DNA of 64,000 nt from Micropterix aruncella (Eukaryota; Arthropoda; Insecta; Lepidoptera; Micropterigidae), in assembly GCA_944548615.1 (NCBI GenBank), contig OX155957.1:24583031-24647030 (forward strand). The letters run 5' to 3'. The position numbers and the translations under genes are program-made. Every line of letters starts with the position of its first letter. The first letter of the stretch is position 1. Positions 54,640-64,000 of the stretch are shown in pieces. The notes under the pieces were generated by a model. It did no database searches. It saw only the letters and a program-made list of their open reading frames with translations, and was not told where the DNA came from.

Positions 54640-55185
54640 ACAATACACAATTTTAACGAAAGAAACCTTAGAACGGGCTATCATAATTTAATGCGTATAC
54701 AAAATTTGGTATCTGTGCTGTTGACCAATAAGGAGTCCCCTCGTCGGGAGCCAACCCTAGGTGCAGCAGCCATGTCATGGTGAAACTTAAAACGGGCTAT
54801 CATAATTGAATGAGTATACAAAATTTCGTGTCTGTGCTGTTGACCGTTGAGGAGTCCTCTCGTCGGGATCCAACCCACCCTGGGTTGGGTAGAATCAGGT
54901 CATGCTTACCATTTTAAAAAATTCATCGTCATCGGAATTTATCCAAAATTTAAATTTGCAACTCCATACGATAAAATTTGAGGAGTTCTCTCAAATGCTC
55001 ATGGATCCCATTACCAGAACAGGATTTTGATTAAAGTGGTACCAAATTGTAAGTTTATCCTTTCAAATAAAACAAAGAATTTTCCAAATCGGTTGATAAA
55101 TAGCAGAGTTCTGAGGTAACAAACATTAAAAAAAAGATACAACCGAATTGATAACCTCCTCCTTTTTTGAAGTCGGTTTGCAACA
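54640..55185 (+). repeat. LINE 3'-end-like repeat (U4)
   Basis: Two tandem ~125-bp units (each with GGAGTCC(C/T)CTCGTCGGGA and ACGGGCTATCATAATT-type phrases), then AGCAGAGTTCTGAGGTAAC, ATACAACCGAATTGATAACC and TTTTTTGAAGTCGGTTTG, an end common in lepidopteran RTE/CR1-like LINE 3' UTRs. Shares its first half with 20870-21130. Confidence 0.65.
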
Positions 55186-56384
55186 AAATTACGTAAAAAA
55201 ACTAACGTGAAAACATTCTACTATGTACAAACAGGATGGCACAGAGCAGGGCAGCCATAGGCATCTCATTCGAGGGGCATGCGGGACGTGACTAACGTGA
55301 TATCACCATACATAATATCAGAAGCCGCAACCACACATTAATAAACCCTAAATCCGCTCATTTCGTCCTGCGCACGCGCCCTCTTTCCTGAAACCTAATT
55401 AAAAGGCCAAGCACTCGGTCAGGTCGGCTGAAACGCCGCGCCTCCCGCCGCCTGAAAGAATGTTTTAATCCGTGAAGAATTTTCATTAGGGTTGACTACC
55501 GGCCGATCCTCACCCTTTTACGACGGTCCAGTCGATCCAGGGGTCGCTGGGCACGACTGATACTATCGCACAGTTGCGTCAGAAGTGACATAATTCAAAT
55601 AATTATAAATGGTCCGACACAGCTCGGGCTAACTTATCCAGATATTACTAGGTAAACCATAATTAAAACTTTAGCATCCACAGATTTATTATTCATCTGT
55701 GTAAAAGAACTAAATCTTGCATTTTTCAATAAAATCGATGATGCCGTTGAGGAATAAATTCAAAGCTCTATATGTTAGTTTCTAACCCCACTTTTCGGTC
55801 TTAAATAATTTAAAATTATAATAGTCTCCCAAAAAATATCCAATCATTGAAAGAGCCAGCGTGTTTCCAGGTAAGCAAATTTATGCATAGTAAAAGCTTA
55901 GCTCTCATTTTAATGACTTTCTTAGTTTTCATTAATATGGGAGCAAGTAGTTGCCATTTTTATATTTTTTTTGTAAACGTTATGTAAATATACTGCAACA
56001 AGGTCATTTTAAATAAACTTTTATTAGGCTCAGACCCTTAACTACCCGGCTTGAGATCGACATCTAACAAAAGGACACTCATTTACCAGTGACGCTTTAG
56101 AATTATTTAAGCACGACCAAGGTCCACCAGCCGACTCCGATGACGAAGATTACACAGGTTGATTTAAAATTTATTTATATATTTTAAATATGTAGCATTC
56201 AATTAGTTTTAATTGCATTGTTTAAAAGCGTTTTATTTCAAAAAATACCAAAAAATATATATGGCCATGTTTTGAAATCAAATACTCCACCGTGCAGCGT
56301 CGCGCGTGGTCATTAATTGGATTGGTGACAGCCTGAGTACTGCAACGTGATGTTATAAAAGCCGGCCGCCTATAAGATATTGTT
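55186..56384. other. Mostly unassigned; short coding-like block near 56080-56160
   Basis: 55330-55520 is GC-richer and unique in the window. At about 56083-56160 one plus frame reads LTKGHSFTSDALELFKHDQG then PPADSDDEDYT, an acidic, nonrandom-looking peptide. It ends at a stop soon after and has no clear splice sites. It may be an exon or transposon fragment. Confidence 0.3.
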
Positions 56385-56500
56385 CCTGGCCATCATCGCC
56401 GAAACGTCGGTTTCTACAGACCTCACGCAGTTCATTCGTTTTTATCCTATTTATAATGTCAAACAATTGCGATAGCCTTCCATTTCATATAAGATATTTG
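56385..56500 (+). mobile_element. Penelope-like 3'-end fragment
   Basis: CGCCGAAACGTCGGTTTCTA, CACGCAGTTCATTCG, ATCCTATTTATAATGTCAAA and GCGATAGCCTTC match the 3' end of the element at 52436-52949. The upstream GTTCCTGGCCATCATCGCC differs from the large copy, so it is a different subfamily. Confidence 0.7.
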
Positions 56501-57192
56501 TCATTAGTTTTTAAGCTCTTAATGAGCTTATGAACTCTGGTAATTCTACAGGGCATTTTTACCCAACATTATTTGTATAGATTTAAAAATAAATATGTAA
56601 ATGGATCGACAAAAAAAATGGTCTTTATTTTTTCTATTATTAAATATTATACCTTATTTCTGTTATTCTCTATTATTTCAGGTCTTATCAAGAAAACTGG
56701 ACGAGACCATAATACGATAAGCGGATATAATATCCGCTATAGTTCGCTTATTTGTTTTAGGAAATCGTTGTTATTCTATTATCTTAACTTATTAAATGGT
56801 AGCGATCCTTATTAAATGTAGTTTATGTAGAACTCTTTGGATGCGTTCTATTATTTTTGTTTTCATATATTTTCGTTATTGAATTGCTGATTCTCTATGT
56901 TTTCTCATTATTTCTGTTTATTTTTATTTTTCTAGTTTTTATGTCTTTGTTATTTATGAATTTCTATGTTTTTTTTTTCAATGTTAGTTTTTTATAGACT
57001 TTTTTATAATTTGAAATGTAATTTTATTTGTAGAAATACCATTTTTTTTTATATGTAATTTCTATACCCAGATCGGATTTTTGAAAATATTTTTTTCATA
57101 TTTCTCTTATTTCTTATTTTTTATTATATAGTTAGGTTACATTTTTTTCCTATATATTCCTTTCGGTAACGGCCCAACTTAATAACTAATGA
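56501..57192. other. Unassigned T-rich stretch
   Basis: AGCGGATATAATATCCGCT at 56729-56747 is a perfect palindrome. The 80-codon frame at 56573-56815 has no domain. Confidence 0.4.
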
Positions 57193-57310
57193 CAATTATA
57201 TGAAATCAAAGGCTGTCGCAGTTATTTGACATTATAAATAGGAAAAAAGCGAATTAACTGCCTGAAGTCTGAAGCAACCGACGTTTCGGCGATGTTGGTA
57301 CTCTGATCAC
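57193..57310 (-). mobile_element. Penelope-like 3'-end fragment
   Basis: Minus-strand copy of the same 3' end (GCGATGTTGG, CCGACGTTTCGG, TTTGACATTATAAATAGGA as written on plus). About 800 bp from the plus-strand fragment at 56385-56500. Confidence 0.65.
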
Positions 57311-57914
57311 TCTGACACTCTAATATTACTCTCTCCATTTTTGGAATGTTTTAAAATGGATCCCAACTGCGTTGGATGTTATATAAACTACCGGAAAATA
57401 TTTAAATTATATATAGAAACAGGGCTATGAAGTAATAAACTCGGATAAATATCAGTTCGAGTTCATTAGTTTAGAGCTCTTTAAAAGTTCATTGAAAAAA
57501 CATTATTTATTGGAATGAATGCCGACTTCATTTTACGAATTCACGAATTTACGAATTCACGAATTTACGAATTCACGAATTTACGAATTCACGAATTTAC
57601 GAATTCATTTTACTGATCTACTATGGTTTATGTTTCCTCCCCCCGTTGGAAAACCCCTAAAACAGCATGCCGTTGCCAGAATGAAAGTAAATTAGGTGGT
57701 CGAGGTGAATTTTCGGGTTACAATTTCGTTGGTAATTCAACTGTGTGTGCCGTTAAATTGACTCTTGTGGCGAGAAAGGGCGGAAAGTGATCGTCTAGAG
57801 CAATCTGAGACTAAAGAACATATGTTGGAAATACCTATATTTAAAATATATATCAGGTATACCAAGATAATCAGATACCAAGGTTATCAGATTACAGATA
57901 ACAGATAGATAAAC
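57311..57914. other. Unassigned stretch around a minisatellite
   Basis: No gene recognised. See the minisatellite at 57534-57606. Confidence 0.35.
57534..57606 (+). repeat. 16-bp minisatellite, 4.5 perfect units
   Basis: Unit TACGAATTCACGAATT repeats without change. Half-units differ by one base (TTCACG vs TTTACG), so it is also an 8-bp near-repeat. Confidence 0.95.
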
Positions 57915-58122
57915 GAAGATTTGTCTGCCGTGTAAAGCCGACTTTAGTCAAAGCTGTTGTCAAATTAATATTTCTGCAATTAAAATTAATAGTTTTATAT
58001 CTACATATATTAATATATTACTAGCAACTGACGAATTCTAATATGCGATAATTAGTTTTAATTGATAATTCATGCTTTTATTGTATATTCTGAATGAATA
58101 AATTGAATACTGAATACTGAAT
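57915..58122 (-). repeat. R segment, copy B
   Basis: Inverse of 39236-39425, including the CCGTGTAAAGCCGACTTTAG end and the CAGTATTC duplication at the other end. Directly joined to the Q segment. Confidence 0.75.
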
Positions 58123-58134
58123 TTAAAAATATTG

Positions 58135-58345
58135 GTCTCTCGGAAAATAATCTCTGGGAAAATAATCAATTTCTTCCTAGAAAAAATATCCAAAACTGCG
58201 ATCTCCGCGTGTCAAATTCTTTGGCTTCGAAGGGGGAGTGAATGGATAGTAAGGTGGACGCTCACATGTGGCAAGACAGGTATCATAAACCTAGCACAGA
58301 CGGTTGTTAGACCGGAACCCACCGCTCACCCCCCAGAAAAGTAAT
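58135..58345 (-). repeat. Q segment, copy B
   Basis: Inverse of 37697-37850, extended by about 60 bp that are missing or diverged in copy A. The 70-codon plus-strand frame across it is not conserved. Confidence 0.7.
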
Positions 58346-59324
58346 AATAGTATTATGATGGGCCCGATTGCGGTCGGTGAATTCCATGGCAGCTCCGTTT
58401 GTATGTATTTCGAAGAGTGTTTTTGTTCGAATTTGCTGTTTTTGTTTTGTCTTTAAAAATGTCAAAACTTTTTTCTAAAAAAACAACACTTTTACAATGT
58501 TTGAAACTTTAAGATAATTCCGTCGCTGAGAAAAGAGACCAACCCGGTCCCATCATCCTATCAGCGCGCACCCGCAACTAGTCTTCTAATCAAGGGTTTG
58601 TCTATATTTTTCCCGAGTCGTTGGTTTCTCAACTCTTTAGATTCTGCGAAACTACAGCAACATTCACATAGCGCATCTTTCGGCTCCATTCCGATAAAGG
58701 TTCAAGCGAAACACGTCATCAACAAGCAAGCTTGGCTCTGCGCGAAGCAGCAAGGCCTTTTCAAATCGAAGAGCTATTAAAATTTAAGAGAACCCCCCCC
58801 CCCCCCCTCCCCCCATAAATAACTAACCAGGAGACTCGTGCATTACTGCCACGAGGCAAACATTTCCATTTTTTTCTTGCAGAGGGCGATAGCGACCTTG
58901 CGAGATTTTGATCGATTGATTTTTATTATTATTTTAGATTTCTAGCCCTTCTTTGTACATGTTCTAAAGGCTAACATTTAAATAATTGTTTGTGTAGAAT
59001 ACGCGCAAATTTTACCAAAATTCTATTAAACTACATAGATTTTCTCAATAGGACGTGTTCTGGTCTGTGCCTATGTAAGATACTTTAAAATAAACATAGT
59101 CGTATGTTATACCATGACTGTCTCTTCCGCAGAGTTTGCTCTTCGGTAAGTGTATCATATTTTTCTATTTGGGGTTCTACTCTGCATGTGTACTGCACAC
59201 GTGTATTGTACATGTGTATTTTATAGTGCTTTAGAGCTGTCTGTCATACATTTATATAAATTTATATACATTTTGTATACATTTTGCCATAGGCATCCAT
59301 TATTGGACGTCTCACATTTGAGGG
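58346..59324. other. Unassigned, with a C-tract
   Basis: A C-tract interrupted by one T lies at 58793-58814. No recognised gene. 59125-59147 shows a short segment between a TTCCGCAG and a GTAAGTG, which looks like a micro-exon by chance. Confidence 0.35.
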
Positions 59325-59739
59325 GTTAAAGGACGAACACGCTACCCCAGGACGTTATAACAATTTGAAATTGTTCTTTCAACCTGGAGTGAACGTGAAG
59401 ACTTAGGGACAACACAGTCCACGGTCTAGCTACGCCAAGTAAGCCCAACTCCATACCGCGAGGCACTGGGAAGTAAAGCCAGCGGGCCTACCTCACGCAC
59501 CACTACCAGATTTGACCAGATTTCCCCGTCCTCCGGTTTGGTGACGGATCCGAGATCGCTAGCGCGGTCTTTACCAGACGTAAGCGGTTATTCAGTTTGA
59601 ATATATCACTGACCGAGGCGCCCTTTGCCCGCGATAGTCGCTCGGGATCGGATGGCCAATGGATCGATTCAAGGAGAGAAGACGTCAGGTCGATAACTAC
59701 CCCCCGCTGCCATAGGAAATATACATCTCCAAACCCCCC
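59325..59739 (-). mobile_element. X-family retroposon, copy 6, partial
   Basis: Minus-strand X from near the 3' end to the AGTCTCC-like region; the 5' third is missing. Its right edge adjoins the TSD of copy 7. Confidence 0.75.
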
Positions 59740-59753
59740 TGATTATTCGCCGG

Positions 59754-60413
59754 GGAGCTAATGGGCCCTTGTTGAGGTGGCCACGAAGACCCATTTGTTC
59801 GGGGTCGGTCACACTCACGGGTCAACACCTTTCCGGTGGCCTCCACGCATGAAGTACGAGACCGGGTAGGACTCTGGCCTTAGGTTCTGGATGGTTTGCG
59901 CACCGTGCGCGTAAGCCAATCATTTGTTCATTCTGACTAATAGTCAGGGGAGTTTCGAAACAGTACTATTTCCTATAGAGCGGGGGTAGTTGTATACCTT
60001 ACGGCGACTGCTCTTGAAACGACCATCGTCTACCCGATTCCGGGTAAAGAGCCGGACAAAGGATGCCGTGGTCTGCGATAGATTCGGTAGACACCGTTTC
60101 ACCGCTACATAAGGGAGAGAACCGCCCATGCGACCTCGATTCTGTAACCAGTCAGGAGGTAGGAGGTATCCTGAAGGTTAATTCCAGACGGAGATATCCT
60201 TCCAAACTGGTAGTCAGGGGTGAGGCTGCCCGCTGGGTACATTTGCCGGGGCCTCGGCGTAAGGCGTTGGCCGCTGACGGGCAGGTGGCGGAGCTTAACG
60301 GTGGACTATTTTGTCCTAAGTCTTCTGGGCTTACCTCGAGGGAGACAGAAAAATAACATTCGTTAAAACTTCCTGAGGTGACTGGTTGGCCCGTTGTAGT
60401 TGACAGCTCTAAT
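59754..60413 (+). mobile_element. X-family retroposon, copy 7, with perfect 14-bp TSD
   Basis: TGATTATTCGCCGG occurs at 59740-59753 and 60414-60427. The 660-bp element starts GGAGCTAATGGGCCC and ends GTAGTTGACAGCTCTAAT, again without poly(A). Belongs with copy 1 to a subfamily that differs at the 5' end from copies 2-4, 8 and 9. Confidence 0.85.
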
Positions 60414-60460
60414 TGATTATTCGCCGGATGGGCAGCGTGTCTAGCAAACCGGACAGTGCA

Positions 60461-61107
60461 CCAGTTCTATCTCCCGTGAGATGAGCGTAGATTATTTGGA
60501 GACGAATATAAACCTACCGTACAACTCAGCCAACATGAAAAGCCAACATGATGCAACGGGGAAGGTTTCCGAGCGGGCAGCCTCGCCCCCTGACTACCAG
60601 TTTTGGAGGGATATCTCCGTCTGGAATTAACCACCTGGATACCTCCAACCCCCTGACTGGTTCGAAGTCGCTAGCGCGACCTCTACCTGGCGTATATTCA
60701 GCGGTGATTCAGTTTGAATCTGTCGCGGACCATTGGCATATTTTGCCCGGTTCTGAATTCAAGATCAAATAGGCAATTTGTCATTCAATAATGGTTGATA
60801 ACAGGTCATCATCCACCCCTGCTGCTTAGGAAACAGTATATTTCCATAGCCTCCCGAAACCTTCAGTAATTAGTTAGAGTGCACATACGGATTGGATCCA
60901 GCACAAACCGTCCAGTACCGCCGGGAGGCAAACCCCAGGGGAGACCGATCCACAAGCCCTGAGGCTTGGCACGCGAGAGTCCTTCTTGGGATAGTCTTCC
61001 ACTCTTGTAGGCTACTGAATAGGAGCTGAATCTTGAGTTGGACCGCGTCGATTCGAAAACACATTGAATATTATGGCCCAAGCTGCACGAAACCATTCGC
61101 TTCCTAA
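60461..61107 (-). mobile_element. X-family retroposon, copy 8
   Basis: Minus-strand X ending (5' end) at CACGAAACCATTCGCTTCC. Lacks the last ~60 bp of the family 3' end. Overlapping 64- and 77-codon frames are not conserved. Confidence 0.8.
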
Positions 61108-61704
61108 GTAGAGTTCTGTACTGTTTATATAATAATATACATGAAACAGTGAATAAGCCTTTCTGTGTGGTTTAGTGGCCTACACTGCTGTTACGTATAC
61201 TGCCGTTATTCTAATAAAACCGTACAAGAAGATAATTTTCAATTTTATGAAAGTTCCCACCTAGTTTGCATTGGAAATTCTGAGGGTTCCTCCGCTTCGT
61301 CTAAGTGCGTGTCTATCCTAAGAGGGTAAAAGCATTGCCGCGTATCCCCTCTTGCCCTCTCTTTCTTTTATCGAGTCCGCTCTCTTCTCAGGCGTCCCGA
61401 TAAGGGGAATCTGCCATCGCAAGCATCCCCAGGCTATATTGAGGGCTGGGCGCCGCCACACACCTGCGCTCGCCCGTAACACGCCGCGGTAAAACCCCGA
61501 CGATTGGCGGCAGGAGCACCGACGAAAACAAGGCAAGTCGACTTATAGCTGGGAACAATATTTGGGCCAATTTACCTCACTGTCACGTCACGTGCCAGCT
61601 AAGTAACGCGGCGGGTTATCGGTCATGTCGGCCTGAGTGCAATTCCCACTGATATATTTATTAGGAGCTAAAACATGTATATTTATAAAAACCTGTTATA
61701 TTTA
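61108..61704. other. Unassigned; GC-rich block 61310-61660
   Basis: GC-rich block (CGCCGCCACACACCTGCGCT and similar) without similarity elsewhere in the window. Two overlapping minus-strand frames of 60-72 codons have no domain. Confidence 0.35.
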
Positions 61705-61720
61705 TCTGTATACGATATGG

Positions 61721-62394
61721 TAGCCAACGGTTTCGTGCAGCTTGGGCCATAAGATCCATTGTGTTCTCGGATCGGTCAAACTCTAGATTCAACTCCTATT
61801 CAGAAGCCTTCTCGTGTGGAAGGCTACCCCTTCTAAGACCCTCGTCTCAGGCCTTACGACCGGTGGATCGGTTTCCCTTGGGGAATTGCGCACCGCACGG
61901 CGACGCCAATCGGTTGTGCACTCTGACTAATTGATGAAGGAGTCTGGAGACTCTATATACTGTCTTCTATGCAGCGGGAGTGGATTTTAACATGTCGTTA
62001 TGCCATTCTTGGAACGACCTATCGGCCACTCGATCCTGAGTGGTATGACGGGCATAGGACTACCAGGTCCGCAATAATTTTTATTGAATTACCGCTGAAA
62101 TACAACAGGTAGTGGCCGCGTAAGCGACTTCAGGAGGAAGCAAGTATCCTGATGTCTAAATCCAGACTGAGATATTCTTCCAAAACTGGTAGTCAGGGGC
62201 GAGGCTGCCCTCTGGTTTCCCGGTGCCTCGCCGTAAGGCGTTAGCCTCTTTTGGGCATGTTGGCTTGTCGCTAGACAGTTGATTTTTATTATGTCTTTAA
62301 GTCTTCCAGGCTTACTTCACGGGAGATACAACGATCACTGTCGTTAAAAGATCCTGAGGTGACTGGTTCGTCCGTTGTAGTTGACAACTCTAAC
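61721..62394 (+). mobile_element. X-family retroposon, copy 9, with 16-bp TSD
   Basis: TCTGTATACGATATGG at 61705-61720 and TCTGTATACTATATGG at 62395-62410 (15 of 16). The 674-bp element starts TAGCCAACGGTTTCGTGCAG and ends GTAGTTGACAACTCTAAC. The GGGCGAGGC...GCCTCGCC stem near 62190-62240 is intact. Confidence 0.85.
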
Positions 62395-62509
62395 TCTGTA
62401 TACTATATGGTATAATGGTAATATTTACCAATGTATTAGTAAATATAATATAATATAATGGTTATATTTACCATATGATATATTTGTATGTGGTATATAT
62501 TTATCTGTA

Positions 62510-62705
62510 TACCTATGGTTAGTATCTGCCACTTCAGAATTCCATCTCACAAGGATATTTTTATAAAAGCGTAAATTATTATAGCAAGTTGCCACAAAAC
62601 TTGAAAGATATAAGTAATTATGTTGAATTTAGAAAACGTGCGAAACATTACTCCTTTTCTAAATGTTTGTACAATTTGAGTAAGTCTTAATTTAGGGATT
62701 AAAGT
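62510..62705 (+). pseudogene. LINE reverse-transcriptase C-terminus
   Basis: A plus frame reads SQGYFYKSVNYYSKLPQNLK, then VEFRKRAKHYSFSKCLYNL and a stop at about 62689. This is the 'F.kg...yN.LP..lK......FkkklK..l' end of LINE polymerases. A frameshift lies just upstream of SQGYF. AT-rich noncoding sequence follows to about 63000, possibly its 3' UTR. Confidence 0.6.
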
Positions 62706-63007
62706 TAAATTATTTCATTGTTTCATTTCAATTGTATATTTTTTTTCAACCCAATATGTTCGTATCCGATAACTACATTGTTGCTCGAGCTATGCGTCAC
62801 TTAAACGGTATTCAAGCGATAGATTCACACTTTGATTTATTTATGGACAATCCTACTAAATCTAGGAATATGGACATATTATTTCTATCGGCTTAAAATG
62901 TTTAGTCTATTATTGTTATTGGTCGTAGTTTAAGAGGCACTAATAATTTATTTTTAGGCAACGAATTAGTTGTATACTGTAACGTCGTATATTTGTATAT
63001 TATTACG

Positions 63008-63640
63008 AATGAATAAATTCGGTTGTGTCACCCCAAGACGTTCCCGGCAAGTAGGCAAGGACTGAATTCATCTGAATATCAATTTCATAAATAAAATCGC
63101 TAAGTTTCGTCTCGCGGCCGCCGACGAACACGGTTTGCTACCGTTACAACACCTCGGGCGGCGGCAACAACTTTGTTTATCGGCTAATGGCGGAGTTGGA
63201 CCAAACGCCAACAGTTAGCGCTTTAAATGTATAAAATATCAGAATTTAAATATTATTAGTTTAGCTTGTATATGAGATATTCAAACAAAAAAATTACAAT
63301 ATAGTGTACCAAATTTAAAGTCTCTAAGTCCAATACTTTGAGATTGAAATATGACCATCCGAAATTGGACCGATTTCAACCACAACCTTTTCAACTCTTG
63401 GCATTACCAAATAATGTCTGCATGCCAAATTTCAGCATTAGTGCTCTATCGTCAAAGAACAGACACACATACACAAAGACAGAGAGACAGACTTCAATCT
63501 GAAAATAGTCCTATTAGTCTCAGTGAGGCTCAAATTGAACATTCCCGTCTTCACCTTGAAAAAAAACTTTGCCCGTTCACAATACTTTCCCTTCCCGTCG
63601 GTTGTTGGGCTGGAAAATTAATAAATATAAATACGCCTTG
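63008..63640 (+). repeat. Z-family repeat, copy 6
   Basis: Starts near CGGTTGTGTCACCCCAAGAC, followed by TTCCCGGCAAGTAGGCAAGG, GTACCAAATTTAAAGTCTC, CTGCATGCCAAATTTCAGC, a CACACATACACAAAGACAG run and GTTCACAATACTTTCC. The longest Z copy. The 103-codon frame is not conserved in other copies. Confidence 0.7.
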
Positions 63641-63689
63641 CGATTTAATAAATAAAAATTAATAGACAGCTTATCATCGTATTAAACTA

Positions 63690-64000
63690 GCTGACCCGTG
63701 CCCACTTCGTTGGGCGGTAAAACTTTTTACTTGTGATGAAAGTATGAGTGTGGTTCGGTTAGTACTGAGTGCTAAGATTTATTTCCTGACTGCCAAAATA
63801 AGGATTATATTTTTACTGCAAATATACGTATATATGTATTTGCATGCCAATTTGACTATATTACCGTTATTTGTGAGTGTCTTCTTGTGAGTGTCTTATT
63901 TGTGAGTGTCTTATCTCTTTAACCATTTATGCAGTAAAAGGGAAATTATATGCAGTAAAAGGGAAAAGTATTTTGTTTTAAATACTTGAGACGATAAATT
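63690..64000 (+). repeat. Y-family repeat, right-edge copy
   Basis: A CTAGCTGACCCGTGCCCACT start, then a segment matching 604-880 at nearly every base from GAGTGTGGTTCGGTTAGTAC on, including the TGTGAGTGTCTT triplication. The copy runs off the window end. Confidence 0.75.

Noticed and set aside
57534..57606. Possible CRISPR-like array
   Set aside because: Perfect tandem units without spacers, in a eukaryotic context.
59125..59150. Micro-exon between a TTCCGCAG and a GTAAGTG
   Set aside because: Short splice-like motifs are expected by chance in 64 kb; no coding context.

Overview
This window looks like gene-poor, repeat-dense DNA from an insect, most likely a lepidopteran. The evidence is the AT-rich background, short Helitrons of the kind common in moths and butterflies (5' TC-start, 3' GC-rich hairpin, CTAG|T end), many decayed non-LTR retrotransposon ends, a Penelope-like element and tRNA-derived SINEs. 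The order is inferred from the repeat types I recognise; no host gene fixes the species. I found no intact host protein-coding gene, rRNA, canonical tRNA gene or CRISPR array. Most long open frames are chance frames or antisense shadows of transposon remnants.

Layout. 1-2.9 kb: old repeats. 3.0-5.6 kb: a 2.6-kb foldback element with ~1.07-kb arms and a Helitron in its loop, followed by a Penelope 3' end. 7.5-13 kb: a ~580-bp unit whose second copy has been split by 2.2 kb of later insertions. 11.6-26.2 kb: six copies of a ~585-bp hairpin-bearing family (H), one nested in another and two in tandem. 16-22 kb: a GC-rich retroposon (X), hairpins, SINEs and a LINE inserted next to a SINE. 26-29 kb: LINE coding relics. 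30.3-31.0 kb: a 666-bp ATCA-type microsatellite bounded by half of a palindromic element. 32-34.4 kb: a degenerate tandem array, a transposase-like relic and the full palindromic element. 35.0-39.4 kb: TIR elements with nested LINE, Helitron and P-family insertions. 40.5-45.5 kb: more X copies, one holding an LTR-retrotransposon relic. 45.7-52.9 kb: a TTAA-flanked MITE, a LINE with 16-bp target-site duplications (TSDs) and a second LINE nested in its RNase H domain, an RTE-like LINE, and a Penelope inverted dimer with 12-bp TSDs. 54.6-64 kb: LINE 3' ends, Penelope fragments, a cluster of four X copies and edge repeats.

The genes here do not form a pathway. What can be read is a layered insertion history: several insertions are closed by clear TSDs, which fix element boundaries and relative ages. 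The least familiar items are family X (660-715 bp, GC-rich, structured, no poly(A), 12-16 bp TSDs) and family H (conserved long hairpin, terminal mini-hairpin, insertion into A-runs). I could not assign either to a named family from sequence alone.
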